Made by a program: the position numbers and the translations under genes. Shown here one piece after another: positions 35,269-44,262 of a stretch of 64,000 nt of DNA (positions are counted from its first letter, which is position 1; the number at the start of each line of letters is the position of its first letter). The notes under the pieces are model-generated. The model did not search any database, was not told the origin of the DNA, and was given only the letters and a program-made list of their open reading frames with translations. This DNA is from Candidatus Roseilinea sp. (GTDB taxonomy: Bacteria > Chloroflexota > Anaerolineae > J036 > Brachytrichaceae): positions 1,984,001-2,048,000 of the forward strand of contig AP024676.1 in NCBI GenBank assembly GCA_025998955.1. Direction: 5' to 3'.

Positions 35269-35700
35269 TTAAGAATCAGCACTTGCTATTAGTCCTACGT
35301 CCTGATGCTTGCCCAATGTGATTAATGGTTGACTGACGTAAACCCAAATCAGGCGTCGTATCTCATCATCAGAAAAGCCTATTTCTCTAAGGGTATTAAT
35401 GCGTTCTCGAAAGACCGGATTCTCTTTTTCCCAAATTTGTCTGCGGATTAACTCGTTCTTCAACAATAGCCTCTCACGTTCCGCTTGTTCTCGATATTCC
35501 CGGTCTTGTCTACGTTTATGTCGGTCATTAAGATACTCCCTAATTTGCTGCAAAGGATTTAGGGCATCGACAAATGAGAAGAACAAAAATATTTTGTTGT
35601 AAGCAGTTTCAATGTCTTGAAGAAGACCCACGATTTCAGAGACTGTTCCGGCTCGCTTCGTGAAAATGCGGAGAGACCCTATTTGAACTTCATCAGTCAT
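35269..35700 (-). CDS. Cassette-encoded protein of unknown function
   Basis: 143 residues. The N-terminal third (GSLRIFTKRAGTVSEIVGLL) is followed by a hydrophobic stretch (KIFLFFSFVDAL), then a long charged, probably helical/coiled-coil segment (DRHKRRQDREYREQAERERL) and a last part with GFSDDEIRRLIWVYVSQPL. No family was recognised. It is the only gene of cassette 8. GC is well below that of the core genes. Confidence 0.65.
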   Translation of the reverse strand: MTDEVQIGSLRIFTKRAGTVSEIVGLLQDIETAYNKIFLFFSFVDALNPLQQIREYLNDRHKRRQDREYREQAERERLLLKNELIRRQIWEKENPVFRERINTLREIGFSDDEIRRLIWVYVSQPLITLGKHQDVGLIASADS

Positions 35701-35734
35701 ATCTCCACCTTTCTGGGCTAGGATAGTACAGTGC

Positions 35735-35903
35735 GCCTAACGTTAACGTTGAGTGGCCGCCTGAAAGCCGGTCCACGCCAATGTTTCGATAGGCGCCGTC
35801 TCGAAGATCGAGATCTTATCACCCAATTCCCACTTCGTGGCTTCACTCACGTTTGATCCGTGTGAACTGAGCGCCCAAGACCAGGTGGGATAGGCGGTTA
35901 GAC
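35735..35903 (-). other. Atypical attC-like site G (end of cassette 7)
   Basis: Outer cores GCCTAAC (35735-35741) and GTTAGAC (35897-35903) bound 169 bp, longer than usual attC sites, and inner L boxes do not pair convincingly. The position, directly between cassette genes, is right. It may be a degenerate site or a fusion of two. Confidence 0.4.
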
Positions 35904-35939
35904 GCCTTCACTTGATGCAGGTATCCGCACATACCACGG

Positions 35940-36413
35940 TCAGCTCTTGCTCCCAAGACCACGGCGCACATGCTCTACATCCGACAGCAACCCGCTCACA
36001 GAAGGCCGACTCGGAAGGTACACGACCTTCACAGGACTGCCAACCTCCAGGCCATCGTAGATCTCTCGCGAGACCAACGAGGCGCGATGGTAATCCCTGC
36101 CGAAAGAGTCGTGATACGTATACTTGATCTGACACCGACCCCGACTAAAAAACACCTTCTGGGTTACTGTCCCGGTCGTCTCCACGCCTTCGGTGGCAAG
36201 CCGGCGCATCTCCAATCCCCGTCGGATAATCACAAAGATGACGTAACCAACGATCCCTAATGGCACCAGGGCACCAATGATGTTTCCTGTAACAAAATCA
36301 ACAAAAGAAAACAGAAGGGCTCCTAGCGATACAATGACAAATATCACAATCGCTGTGATAATAGAGACAACCTTCAACCATCTCGGAGGTTCTCCTACTG
36401 TCCTCTCTTTCAT
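35940..36413 (-). CDS. DUF3592-like membrane protein
   Basis: 157 residues. Two hydrophobic helices (about 12-38 and 45-63) precede a soluble domain with EGVETTGTVTQKVFF, IKYTYHDSFGRDYHRAS and VGSPVKVVYLPSRPS. This is the pattern of DUF3592 proteins, of unknown role. It is the single gene of cassette 7, with a start 39 bases after the preceding core site. Confidence 0.7.
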   Translation of the reverse strand: MKERTVGEPPRWLKVVSIITAIVIFVIVSLGALLFSFVDFVTGNIIGALVPLGIVGYVIFVIIRRGLEMRRLATEGVETTGTVTQKVFFSRGRCQIKYTYHDSFGRDYHRASLVSREIYDGLEVGSPVKVVYLPSRPSVSGLLSDVEHVRRGLGSKS

Positions 36414-36445
36414 CTCTTTTTACTCCTAACATGGCCAATGTTAGC

Positions 36446-36523
<78 letters not shown>

Positions 36524-36527
36524 GGCA

Positions 36528-37178
36528 TTATTGTTTTACTGGATTCTCATTTGTTGTAGATTTGGTCTCCTTTAGAGTTGCTTTATCAAGACCAGGTAAA
36601 GAGCGGGCAGTGGTAGTTTCATAAATGAGCAAGTAAAACCAGACCGCAAACGTCAGGCTGAATTTCAAGGAAAGAGCAGAAGCCAACAGTAGGGCGATAC
36701 CGAAGACAATATGCACAACCGATAAAGTGATGGCAAATTGAACGATTTGAGTTATTCCTAACAGTAACAAACCGAGACTTAGGCTTCTCAACATCAGGTT
36801 GTAAGCGTTATCTCTCTCAATATACTCTGCAAGTTCCATATTCTCTCGACGTATGTATGCCAACAGGATAGGCCAATCGGTAGCCCGAAAGTTAACTGCT
36901 ATATGCGGCTTTTCTCGCAGAAATTCCTGAAGGGCTTTTTCGGGTAAATTTTTAGGTTTGAAGAGTTTGTACCAAACTTTGGCGACAGGTTCAAAAATCA
37001 TTCCCAAGGCGTAGGCGACGCCAAAGATAATCAAAGTTTGAAAAAGTGACGGATTGAAGGTGGATATATCAATGTGAAGGATACCAAACAAAGAACAAAT
37101 ATACGCAACTACCAGCAGGTACAAACTGCCTGGAATTGTGTAAGCAAAGAAATCATAGATGCTGAGACGGATGTTCAT
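36528..37178 (-). CDS. Cassette-encoded integral membrane protein, unknown
   Basis: 216 residues from MNIRLSIYDFFAYTIPGSLY (ATG 37178, just after the preceding attC; the longer frame reads into that site). About four hydrophobic segments: one near residue 15-35, LFQTLIIFGVAYALGMIF, then LMLRSLSLGLLLLGITQIVQ and IVFGIALLLASALSLKFSL. The first segment (YDFFAYTIPGSLYL) recalls small membrane subunits of some defence loci, but no family was assigned. It is the single gene of cassette 6. Confidence 0.65.
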   Translation of the reverse strand: MNIRLSIYDFFAYTIPGSLYLLVVAYICSLFGILHIDISTFNPSLFQTLIIFGVAYALGMIFEPVAKVWYKLFKPKNLPEKALQEFLREKPHIAVNFRATDWPILLAYIRRENMELAEYIERDNAYNLMLRSLSLGLLLLGITQIVQFAITLSVVHIVFGIALLLASALSLKFSLTFAVWFYLLIYETTTARSLPGLDKATLKETKSTTNENPVKQ

Positions 37179-37208
37179 TCGCACGTATACCTTTCTTGGG
37201 CTGTTGCC

Positions 37209-37338
37209 GCCCAACGGCTTGCTTTACCTGCTGGCGGGCGGGCGTGGACTCGGCTTGGGAGCAGGATTCCGCTGGGGCGTAGGAAAAAGCCCAAAAACGC
37301 CGCAGAATCCCGCCAGTCAGGTGCAAGCGGTGTTAGCC
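37209..37338 (-). other. attC site E (end of cassette 5), long form
   Basis: 130 bp. Cores are GCCCAAC (37209-37215) and GTTAGCC (37332-37338). Inner arms GGCTTGC...ACCTG and CAGGTGCAAGC pair with a small bulge. The variable middle (about 90 bases) differs from the short array sites. The nitrilase stop codon TAA lies inside the right core (GGCTAAC on the minus strand). Confidence 0.75.
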
Positions 37339-38076
37339 GCCTTTTGCCATAACCGAACCCATCTCGAAAAGTAGAGCCTTATCCGTTCCATGCTCCGACT
37401 CTGCTAAAATTTCGCCATTTGGACTGACTATCATCGCTCCACCAAATGACGCTTCTGCGAGTGCCGAATCTTCCAACGAATTCACAATCAAGCCAGTTAC
37501 GCCAACCTTCTTGACTTCATCTGCGTAGGCTTGCCGTTCTTCTTTCAACCATCTTTCTAAATCAGGCGATTTCCCATCAAAACTACGTGCCAGCGGTAAT
37601 ATCAAAATATCGGTATCTCGGCTTACGTTGGCTTTTACACTATCATCAAATAAATCGCCGCATAAAAGCACAGAAATTTTGCCAAACTCGGTGTTTATTG
37701 GTTTGACTTCATTGCCTGTTGCGAATGGAGGCTGTTCGCTAATTTTTCGATGAACATGGATGAGTTGCCCTGCCTTATCAATGAGAACGGCAGAACTGTA
37801 AACGCCTTCCTGTGCCTTTTCCAGCATTCCAAAGCAAATATGGCACTCATATTCTTTGGCGAATTTGGAGACAACATTGGTTGTTTCACCAGGAATTGGC
37901 TCGGCAAACTTCTCAAAATCTTCGGGTTCGTACAAATATCCTGTAAACGCACACTCTGGCAAACAGATCAAATCAGGCTGATGGGGGGCTACTTCCGCCA
38001 GCCTTTCTTGAAAACGCCGCAAATTTTTGGCAAGATTTCGTACTTCGATTTTTAGCGGGATAAGGCAAACCTTCAT
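37333..38076 (-). CDS. Nitrilase/carbon-nitrogen hydrolase family protein
   Basis: 247 residues. The catalytic triad of the family is visible: Glu41 in LPECAFTGY, Lys111 in HVHRKISEQ and Cys139 in VLLCGDLFDD. Enzymes of this class hydrolyse amides, nitriles or N-carbamoyl compounds. The substrate is unknown. It is the only gene of cassette 5. Its stop codon is part of the attC core, so recombination junction and gene end coincide. Confidence 0.85.
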   Translation of the reverse strand: MKVCLIPLKIEVRNLAKNLRRFQERLAEVAPHQPDLICLPECAFTGYLYEPEDFEKFAEPIPGETTNVVSKFAKEYECHICFGMLEKAQEGVYSSAVLIDKAGQLIHVHRKISEQPPFATGNEVKPINTEFGKISVLLCGDLFDDSVKANVSRDTDILILPLARSFDGKSPDLERWLKEERQAYADEVKKVGVTGLIVNSLEDSALAEASFGGAMIVSPNGEILAESEHGTDKALLFEMGSVMAKGG

Positions 38077-38097
38077 GACAACATCCTGCCGTCAGGC

Positions 38098-38169
<72 letters not shown>

Positions 38170-38183
38170 AGCGCTTCTTTGTT

Positions 38184-38570
38184 TCACCACAACCGTGTGA
38201 TGTCATAGGCATCAAATGCCACATCACTGCTTACAAGGGGCATCTGTTCGATTTGAGCCTGTGCCACCAGGAGACGGTCGAAAGGATCTCGATGATGGAA
38301 GGGTAAGTTAGCCACCTTCGCCGTATGGCTAATCGTGATACCGAGTAGCCCGATTCGATTTAGACTCATTTGGTGCGGGATGAACGTCTCAAAAGGTTGT
38401 GCCAATTGCAATCGGCCAAGACTGATCTTGATCGCCATCTCCCACAGACTGGCAATACTGAGATAAACATCATTGTTCATGTCTTCAATCAATGCCCGTG
38501 CACTCGGGCTGAGGCGCTCATCCCCACCGATAAACCACAGGAAAGCGTGCGTATCGAGGAGTAATTTCAT
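38184..38570 (-). CDS. PIN-domain toxin (VapC-like)
   Basis: 128 residues. Acidic metal ligands: Asp6 (MKLLLDTHAFLW), Glu in IASLWEMAIK, Asp in HHRDPFDRLL and a last Asp in PLVSSDVAF. This is the PIN nuclease fold of type II toxins that cleave RNA. It overlaps its antitoxin by four bases (ATGA). Toxin-antitoxin cassettes are common in large chromosomal integrons, where they are thought to stabilise the array. Confidence 0.9.
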   Translation of the reverse strand: MKLLLDTHAFLWFIGGDERLSPSARALIEDMNNDVYLSIASLWEMAIKISLGRLQLAQPFETFIPHQMSLNRIGLLGITISHTAKVANLPFHHRDPFDRLLVAQAQIEQMPLVSSDVAFDAYDITRLW

Positions 38571-38791
38571 GGCATATACGCGTTAAAGTCGGGAAGGGGG
38601 GCATCAAAATTGTCCGCCATGACAATCAATCCTTTCGCACTCCCGAATTGGCGGCGTGCGACAGAGACCGCAGGCACTAGTTGCACGGCTTCCTGAAGAT
38701 CTTTGATGATCAGCACCGTTTCCCCTTTCAGTACGGCGTTAATCAATTCGAGCAAACGACCCTTCGCTTCTTCTAAATTGACTTGGAGCAT
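38567..38791 (-). CDS. Phd/YefM-type antitoxin of the PIN toxin
   Basis: 74 residues. The N-terminal half (MLQVNLEEAKGRLLELINAV) is the DNA-binding dimer domain of Phd-like antitoxins. The C-terminal tail (GLIVMADNFDAPLPDFNAYM) is the toxin-binding peptide seen with PIN partners. It precedes the toxin with ATGA overlap and probably represses the pair. Confidence 0.85.
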   Translation of the reverse strand: MLQVNLEEAKGRLLELINAVLKGETVLIIKDLQEAVQLVPAVSVARRQFGSAKGLIVMADNFDAPLPDFNAYMP

Positions 38792-38839
38792 TTTTGTTCA
38801 CCTCTCTGAGTTCTCGTCCCACGTCGAGTCCCTTGCGCT

Positions 38840-38909
38840 GGCCAACGAAAAAGCTCAGCCGCCCGCCGGAGCGCCAGCGGAGGCGGGTCGGCTGCAGCGG
38901 ATGTTAGGC
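38840..38909 (-). other. attC site C (end of cassette 3)
   Basis: 70 bp. The right core is GTTAGGC (38903-38909); the left core GGCCAAC (38840-38846) is slightly off consensus. Inner arms AGCTCAGCCG and CGGCTGCAGC pair with one extra G at the right. The middle is CGGAGCGCCAGCGGAGG. It lies 35 bases after the lipoprotein stop. Confidence 0.75.
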
Positions 38910-38944
38910 CGCCTTTGTCTGAACTTACGCTACTTCATATCGGA

Positions 38945-39388
38945 TCAAGGCGAATCCTTCGGCAAGAAATGGAAATCTAGGTGAATGGCTTCCTCGTCTG
39001 TCACCTGACCATCACGCACCACGTAAGCGGTGTCGTCACTGATGTGGATGGTGTAGCTAACCGGCTGGCTTACGTAGCCCTCTGCTTCGGCAGTTATCAC
39101 ATAGTCAGTACCACTAGCTATCGTCACTATGGATTCCCAGCGGCCAGGAAATGGCCCTTTGACCGTACGTGTTTCCCAGCCTTCCAGTGTCCGTATATGA
39201 ATGGTCACCAGCGTACCATCAGGAACACCTGAAACCTCACCCCCGACTCGCGGGCGCGACGGTTCCGGCTGCTTGGGAGGGATTATAGCTGTCACAGTTG
39301 GCTCTGGTGAAAGTGAGGGAGGCACCGTAGTGCAGCCTGTTACCATCCAGGGCAGTAGAATCATTATCACGATCGCACAAGTGCGCAT
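38945..39388 (-). CDS. Lipoprotein with carboxypeptidase-regulatory-like beta domain
   Basis: 147 residues. The signal peptide ends in the lipobox MVTGC (Cys 19). After a Pro-rich linker the domain GGEVSGVPDGTLVTIHIRTL and DYVITAEAEGYVSQPVSYTI looks like a small prealbumin-like/carboxypeptidase-regulatory beta sandwich. There is no enzyme motif. It is the second gene of cassette 3, 24 bases after the large secreted protein. Confidence 0.68.
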   Translation of the reverse strand: MRTCAIVIMILLPWMVTGCTTVPPSLSPEPTVTAIIPPKQPEPSRPRVGGEVSGVPDGTLVTIHIRTLEGWETRTVKGPFPGRWESIVTIASGTDYVITAEAEGYVSQPVSYTIHISDDTAYVVRDGQVTDEEAIHLDFHFLPKDSP

Positions 39389-39412
39389 ACCAAAACCTCC
39401 TAAACCATTTTA

Positions 39413-40786
39413 CTAGGCATCTTTCAAGGCGAGTGGGATGAAAACAATAGGCGAATGGATGTTGAATCGGTGATATTCCTCGATCATATCCACCTGATAA
39501 GGGGCATCTCTGGCGATGTCTGTTAGATACCGGTTATCCCACAGTCGCCACACGCCATCAATGAGCAGATATCCCTTATCAAATCCCGACAGAGGCAGAA
39601 TTGGGTGAACTCCATCGGCAGTATAGACCTCACCACGGTTGTAGCCGCGATCCGCGATGTTAAACCCCAGGTCTGCCGTTGTCAACACCCTCCAGTATCC
39701 ACCTCCCAAATAATAGCGCGCCTTCCACATGCCAAGATTGGAATCATACTGCACATCGGTTTCCACCGTTGTTCCAGGAGCCAGGGCATACTCGTCAAAA
39801 AAGATCCAACTGTAATTGACACTGTCAGATTGCCACATCAGGTAGATGTACTGCCGGTCATCCCGCCAGGAAACTTCGGCCCAACCCGCCTCCATCCAGC
39901 GATTCCCACTCACATCACTGGCATATACGCGTTCAGCTACAAACCGATATCCGGCAGGTCCAGGATGTGGTATATTCGGGTCCACCACCGTATTACGTCC
40001 CCACACGCCCCGGTTATCTTGAAACGTCATAGGCCCCACGTAATGGTATCCTACGCTCAATGTGCCCATTTCACCTGCTCTTTCCGGTAGCTTGGGTGGG
40101 GCCGATATATCCACTGTGCCCTCTGCTCGACAAGCGTCCTTCTGCGTATCTGCGGGGATGTCGGCGACGTTAGACACTGGCTCTGAAGGCGGGAGTGTGA
40201 ACCTCTTTTCAAACTCCCGACATGGTGGCAAGTCTTGCTCTGCCGGCGACACCAGCCGAAACCGAAAGACAAAACCAGGACGACGGACGATCTGCCCATC
40301 TTGCACCTGAAACAGATAGCCCGCTGGATCGCGGAAGAAGCTTGGCGGTGCCTGGACTTCCAGTTTGTAATAGGCCCCATCGGGGATCTCTTGCAACTGG
40401 AAGCGGTGGCGCCCGTTGCCAAAGGCTATCTCCGGCAATGCTATTCCGCGCGCCGTTAAGCACGCAGCAATCTCTTCTCGTACCGGCTGCATGCGCAGCA
40501 TCGCCCGTTCCGCACCCGGCAGTCCCTCCACCTCGACATCCGCCTCAAACGCACGCCAGCGGGTCTGTGGCGGACAAGCGGCAGGGGGAGTAGGGGAAGG
40601 CTGCGGAGTGGGTGGCGGTGGGTAGGGAGGTAGCGTTGGGGTTTGGATGGGTGACTGGAATGCTTGAACTATCAGCCCGCCTGAGCTCCGACCCAAGCCA
40701 TCGAAGACTACTACCAGAGCGATTACCAGTGCTCCCAAGAGCAGTGTTGCCAACAGCCTGGCATTTGCACGAAGTGAACGTAGCAT
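39413..40786 (-). CDS. Large secreted protein, unknown, with IPLxLK tail
   Basis: 457 residues. An N-terminal membrane helix/signal (LLATLLLGALVIALVVVF) and a PYPPPPTPQPSPTPP linker precede a Cys-containing domain (60-200) and a beta-rich C-terminal domain (WMEAGWAEVSWRDDRQYIYL). The protein ends SPIVFIPLALKDA, the same type of tail as the subtilase at 32342. No homology was recognised. It is the first gene of cassette 3. Confidence 0.65.
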   Translation of the reverse strand: MLRSLRANARLLATLLLGALVIALVVVFDGLGRSSGGLIVQAFQSPIQTPTLPPYPPPPTPQPSPTPPAACPPQTRWRAFEADVEVEGLPGAERAMLRMQPVREEIAACLTARGIALPEIAFGNGRHRFQLQEIPDGAYYKLEVQAPPSFFRDPAGYLFQVQDGQIVRRPGFVFRFRLVSPAEQDLPPCREFEKRFTLPPSEPVSNVADIPADTQKDACRAEGTVDISAPPKLPERAGEMGTLSVGYHYVGPMTFQDNRGVWGRNTVVDPNIPHPGPAGYRFVAERVYASDVSGNRWMEAGWAEVSWRDDRQYIYLMWQSDSVNYSWIFFDEYALAPGTTVETDVQYDSNLGMWKARYYLGGGYWRVLTTADLGFNIADRGYNRGEVYTADGVHPILPLSGFDKGYLLIDGVWRLWDNRYLTDIARDAPYQVDMIEEYHRFNIHSPIVFIPLALKDA

Positions 40787-40823
40787 TTTGCACCTCCGTT
40801 AGATTGCACCGCCAAGTATGGCG

Positions 40824-40903
40824 GCCTAACGGCCTGCGTTTCAGCCGCCCGCGTAGCGGAGCGAAGCGCAGCGGAGCGGGTCGGCTGGAAACGCTTGTTG
40901 GGC
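40824..40903 (-). other. attC site B (end of cassette 2)
   Basis: 80 bp. Cores are GCCTAAC (40824-40830) and GTTGGGC (40897-40903). Inner arms GCGTTTCAGCCG and CGGCTGGAAACGC pair with one extra G on the right arm. The middle is GCGAAGCGCAGCGGAGCG. The NurA-like gene stops 2 bases away. Confidence 0.87.
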
Positions 40904-40905
40904 GG

Positions 40906-42246
40906 CTATCGGTGCTTGATGGTAGCTTCAGCAAAGAGCTTCAAGACTTGAGCCGAAGGATATGTTGATAAAGACGCTATTGAGTTTGCCATCTCTATCG
41001 GAATCAACGCATTTTCGTGCCTGCTGCTTATCATTCCTGGAAGTGTGGCTAGTATTCTGTCGAGATTAATAAGCTTAGACGAATCAGGGCGGTAAATGAA
41101 CTCGCTCATCCTAACAGAAATAGGTATGTTCAATACTAAGCGACAGCGTTCGTTCACCACTGTAAAGACTTTTGCTCCATAGTTTGTATCTCTTCCGTAG
41201 GGAGCACCACTAGAAGGGCGGCTTTGAATCTGCTCGCATATATAAACATGGTTAGGAATAAAAAAGTGATTGGATGGCGTATTTTTACCTAACAGTAAAT
41301 TCAAGTGGTCAGCAAAGATTCCTGTTTTTTCTTGGCCTACTATACTGATTGGATATCCTTCTGAATACGCATGCGACAAAAAGTTTCTGATAGGGTTAAC
41401 CAGTTTTGAGTATTGCGCACGAATTTGTAAAGGACCATCTTTCAGAAACAAACAGCGTTTAAGTGTCTCGCGACTAGATTCCCAGAAATAGCGAACACCT
41501 GTGAACAACAGTAAAGTCTCGTGAATATTCATGTAAGCTGTAGCAACACTCTCTGATGCGGCATTTTCGCTCATTTCCAAATGAAAACCGAGCATGTCAG
41601 TGATGAAAATCTTCTTACCGCAAGTCGCACACTCTCCTTCTTCAGTGTCAAAACTCAGGGTTGCATCATGTGCCACACCATCAATTTCACTGTGTGGACA
41701 TTGGAAAGGGGGCAATGAGGAACGGGGTGTGCTAGACCACTTTTCGTAAGCCAGCCATTTGAACGTTTCCATCACTTCGCCGTTGAGAGATGCATCCTTA
41801 AGCGACTCGAAAATAATCTGGCGAATTGCATCGTAAACACTGAGTCCTTTAGAATAGACGTGTCTTAACGGAAAAGCGGTTGCATGATATAAGGCGGCTT
41901 CAGCCATCAAGTCTCGTAACGCCAAAGGATGTGGCTCATCTTTATCAATTCGTCCTAAGGCAATTTGGTCTACCTTCATCAAGGCTGTCTTGATAAACGC
42001 GATACTTTTGTATGGTGGACGTTCATCTGTCACAGGCTGCCACGAACCGTCAACAGCAAAGACTAAATCAAGGGGTTCGCCAAGAGAGGGAAAGGGTTCC
42101 CATTTGATATTAGCCGAGGTCTCTACTGCTTCAGGTTGTTCAAAATTCTCAACAATTTGTTGGACCAGAGGACTCTTGAGCACTTCTAAATGCCCAAGTT
42201 TGCTGGCGTGCTCGCCTGGTAGATTCCTTCCTGCTTGATATGGCAT
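40906..42246 (-). CDS. NurA-like nuclease with zinc ribbon
   Basis: 446 residues. LDLVFAVDGSW (Asp66) and CLFLKDGPLQIRAQ (Asp270) match the two Asp motifs of the NurA nuclease domain, and ALIPIEMANSIA near the end fits its last motif. Between them, QCPHSEIDG (Cys183) and CATCGKK (Cys206, Cys209) look like an inserted zinc-binding element. NurA works with the HerA ATPase in DNA end processing, and HerA-nuclease pairs also serve in phage defence. Here HerA is encoded 9 bases upstream. The assignment rests on motifs and context. Confidence 0.65.
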   Translation of the reverse strand: MPYQAGRNLPGEHASKLGHLEVLKSPLVQQIVENFEQPEAVETSANIKWEPFPSLGEPLDLVFAVDGSWQPVTDERPPYKSIAFIKTALMKVDQIALGRIDKDEPHPLALRDLMAEAALYHATAFPLRHVYSKGLSVYDAIRQIIFESLKDASLNGEVMETFKWLAYEKWSSTPRSSLPPFQCPHSEIDGVAHDATLSFDTEEGECATCGKKIFITDMLGFHLEMSENAASESVATAYMNIHETLLLFTGVRYFWESSRETLKRCLFLKDGPLQIRAQYSKLVNPIRNFLSHAYSEGYPISIVGQEKTGIFADHLNLLLGKNTPSNHFFIPNHVYICEQIQSRPSSGAPYGRDTNYGAKVFTVVNERCRLVLNIPISVRMSEFIYRPDSSKLINLDRILATLPGMISSRHENALIPIEMANSIASLSTYPSAQVLKLFAEATIKHR

Positions 42247-42255
42247 AGTATTGAC

Positions 42256-44262
42256 TCACAATAGTGAAGGTTGGCTGGTATTGGGCTCAAATTTCAGCGC
42301 TTGTATCGGCACAACAAATCTGTGTGAACGGGTGAGCATTCGAATGTATCCTGGTGTTTTTGCACGCAATATGTCATCCTTCATGCTTTCATAAGCCACG
42401 TTCATTTTTGCCAATACATTCACTTCGTCTTGCGACGACATATGAGCAACAAAGAAATTCTCAGTCTGAGCTAAAAGATCGCCACTTATCGTGGAGGGGG
42501 ACTGTGTTGAATAAACGATACCTATGTGGTACTTTGCTCCTTCCTTCGCGAAGCGGCTATAAATGTCCTTTGGCTCTTTCTGGCGCGGAAAGAGGTTATG
42601 GGCTTCTTCAAAGTATAGTTGAATGTATTTATCTCCCAACTTGTCGTTGCTAAACTTATCAACTTGGTGACTGAAAACGGCTTTGGATAACAAATCTGAG
42701 AAGTACTCCAAAAGCACAGGATGGGCATTACCCAGGTCGAGTATGACAGTCCTGCCATCATCCAGAAGCTTTAGAATGTCTTTGACGAAATCACTTGCTT
42801 GAGGGTGATGGTAAATGCGGTATGGTTGAATTATGGCTGGTCCGCTTCGGCCAGGAGACGGCTCAAGAAACTCCAGTAGCGCAATATCATCTGGATCAAA
42901 AAGCGCATTGCCACTCTGAGTAGTCAAGTTTGGATTGCTTGGATGGTCTCGTCGAAACCTAGCCATAATCTCCATCTCACGCATAAGCTCGTCTAATGAG
43001 CGAGGTGGCTGTGGCACAGTCTGAATCCCAGCGGCTGAGTATGCTGCACTTCGCAGCTGTTGGCTGAAACCAGGATTAAACCCGCTTGGGGGTTGTCCTG
43101 ATGGCGCAATAGCTATTAGCCGTTTTTCATCCGCCTGGAAGCCAGCCTTTTGAAGTATCGCCCAAAACACTTGTACTTTGCGATATGTTCGCGTTTTCTC
43201 GCTACCTGCATTCATTTTTTTGATTTCTTCCAAGGGCAAGAGCTCAACACTCATAAAGCGGCGAATATAATCCGATGTGGCACGGTTATCTTGATTAATT
43301 AGGCTTGCCAAGATATTCTGTGCCGTATCAGGTTGTTCGTAAAAATTCAGTTTCAAAGGCTTGGACGGAGTAGCGGCTTTAGGGGTCAGCGCATAAACAA
43401 CACAACGGTCAGGATTGGCACTTCTCAGAGATTTGCTGCCGTCCTGCGGGTTATCGTTTGCATATTCGCCATTAATGTCAAAAATTAGTTGCCCTACGTT
43501 GCTGTGTTGCGCAGTAGCATCAAGAATACTCTGGGCAATAAGTTTCACGACGTTGGATTTACCAAGACGAGTTTTCCCAAACATCGCCGTTCGAGACGCA
43601 AGAAAATCTCTTGGGGACACATAAACTGGAACTTGTAGGATTGGTTTGTCTGGCAAAGGCAGTCGACATTCTGTCAGTCGCAAAGTGCCTATCTTGAATC
43701 TCTTGTCTTGCGAGACAAGTGAATTTATGACCAGATCCAAAATAGCAGCGTCAGGCGCATAGACGCGATATTTGTGAGCGCTGACGAAATTGTTCATGTC
43801 TCCTGAAAACTCTACTGCATCTTGTTTCTCTGGGTGGGGATAGAACATTCCGAGCACTTCCGTATTTAATGCTCCCCACTGTAGTTCGGACTGTGTGAAA
43901 ATGTCGAGTTCTGGCATTGACTTTTTTTGTAACTCAAAATATGTCTGCTGTGTCTCTTTACTCAATGGCGTAGGAGCCGCATCCAGAACACGCAGGAGCG
44001 TGAAGTGGGGAGTGGCTATTCTCTCTTGTTTTGCGGGTGTCATTATTAGCAACGAATTGCGCGGTATACCGCCAACTGCAACTTTATAAGGGTCGGACGT
44101 AATTATCGTGACAGTGTTATAGTTTATATCAAGGACATAGCCCACAAATCGCATCTCATCGTATTTCTTGGCAACCTCATTAGCCTGTTCTCTGTCAAGA
44201 AAGTCTTTGAGAACTCGTAAAGGATGATGCTGTTGAGCCGCGCTGTTGAAAAAGTCTTTCAT
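42256..44262 (-). CDS. HerA-like ATPase/DNA translocase
   Basis: 668 residues. The N-terminal HAS-barrel-like domain (FVGYVLDINYNTVTIITSDP) precedes an FtsK/HerA AAA+ core. Walker A is GKTRLGKS (229-236), Walker B YIQLYFEEAHNLFPR (about 580), and YSTQSPSTIS is sensor-like. HerA-type hexamers pump DNA and pair with nucleases. It overlaps the Dam gene by four bases and precedes the NurA-like gene, so the three are one transcript, all within one integron cassette. Confidence 0.85.
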   Translation of the reverse strand: MKDFFNSAAQQHHPLRVLKDFLDREQANEVAKKYDEMRFVGYVLDINYNTVTIITSDPYKVAVGGIPRNSLLIMTPAKQERIATPHFTLLRVLDAAPTPLSKETQQTYFELQKKSMPELDIFTQSELQWGALNTEVLGMFYPHPEKQDAVEFSGDMNNFVSAHKYRVYAPDAAILDLVINSLVSQDKRFKIGTLRLTECRLPLPDKPILQVPVYVSPRDFLASRTAMFGKTRLGKSNVVKLIAQSILDATAQHSNVGQLIFDINGEYANDNPQDGSKSLRSANPDRCVVYALTPKAATPSKPLKLNFYEQPDTAQNILASLINQDNRATSDYIRRFMSVELLPLEEIKKMNAGSEKTRTYRKVQVFWAILQKAGFQADEKRLIAIAPSGQPPSGFNPGFSQQLRSAAYSAAGIQTVPQPPRSLDELMREMEIMARFRRDHPSNPNLTTQSGNALFDPDDIALLEFLEPSPGRSGPAIIQPYRIYHHPQASDFVKDILKLLDDGRTVILDLGNAHPVLLEYFSDLLSKAVFSHQVDKFSNDKLGDKYIQLYFEEAHNLFPRQKEPKDIYSRFAKEGAKYHIGIVYSTQSPSTISGDLLAQTENFFVAHMSSQDEVNVLAKMNVAYESMKDDILRAKTPGYIRMLTRSHRFVVPIQALKFEPNTSQPSLL

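Noticed and set aside
35908-36260. Short plus-strand frames over the DUF3592-like gene
   Set aside because: They have no start context or protein-like composition; the minus-strand gene explains the region.
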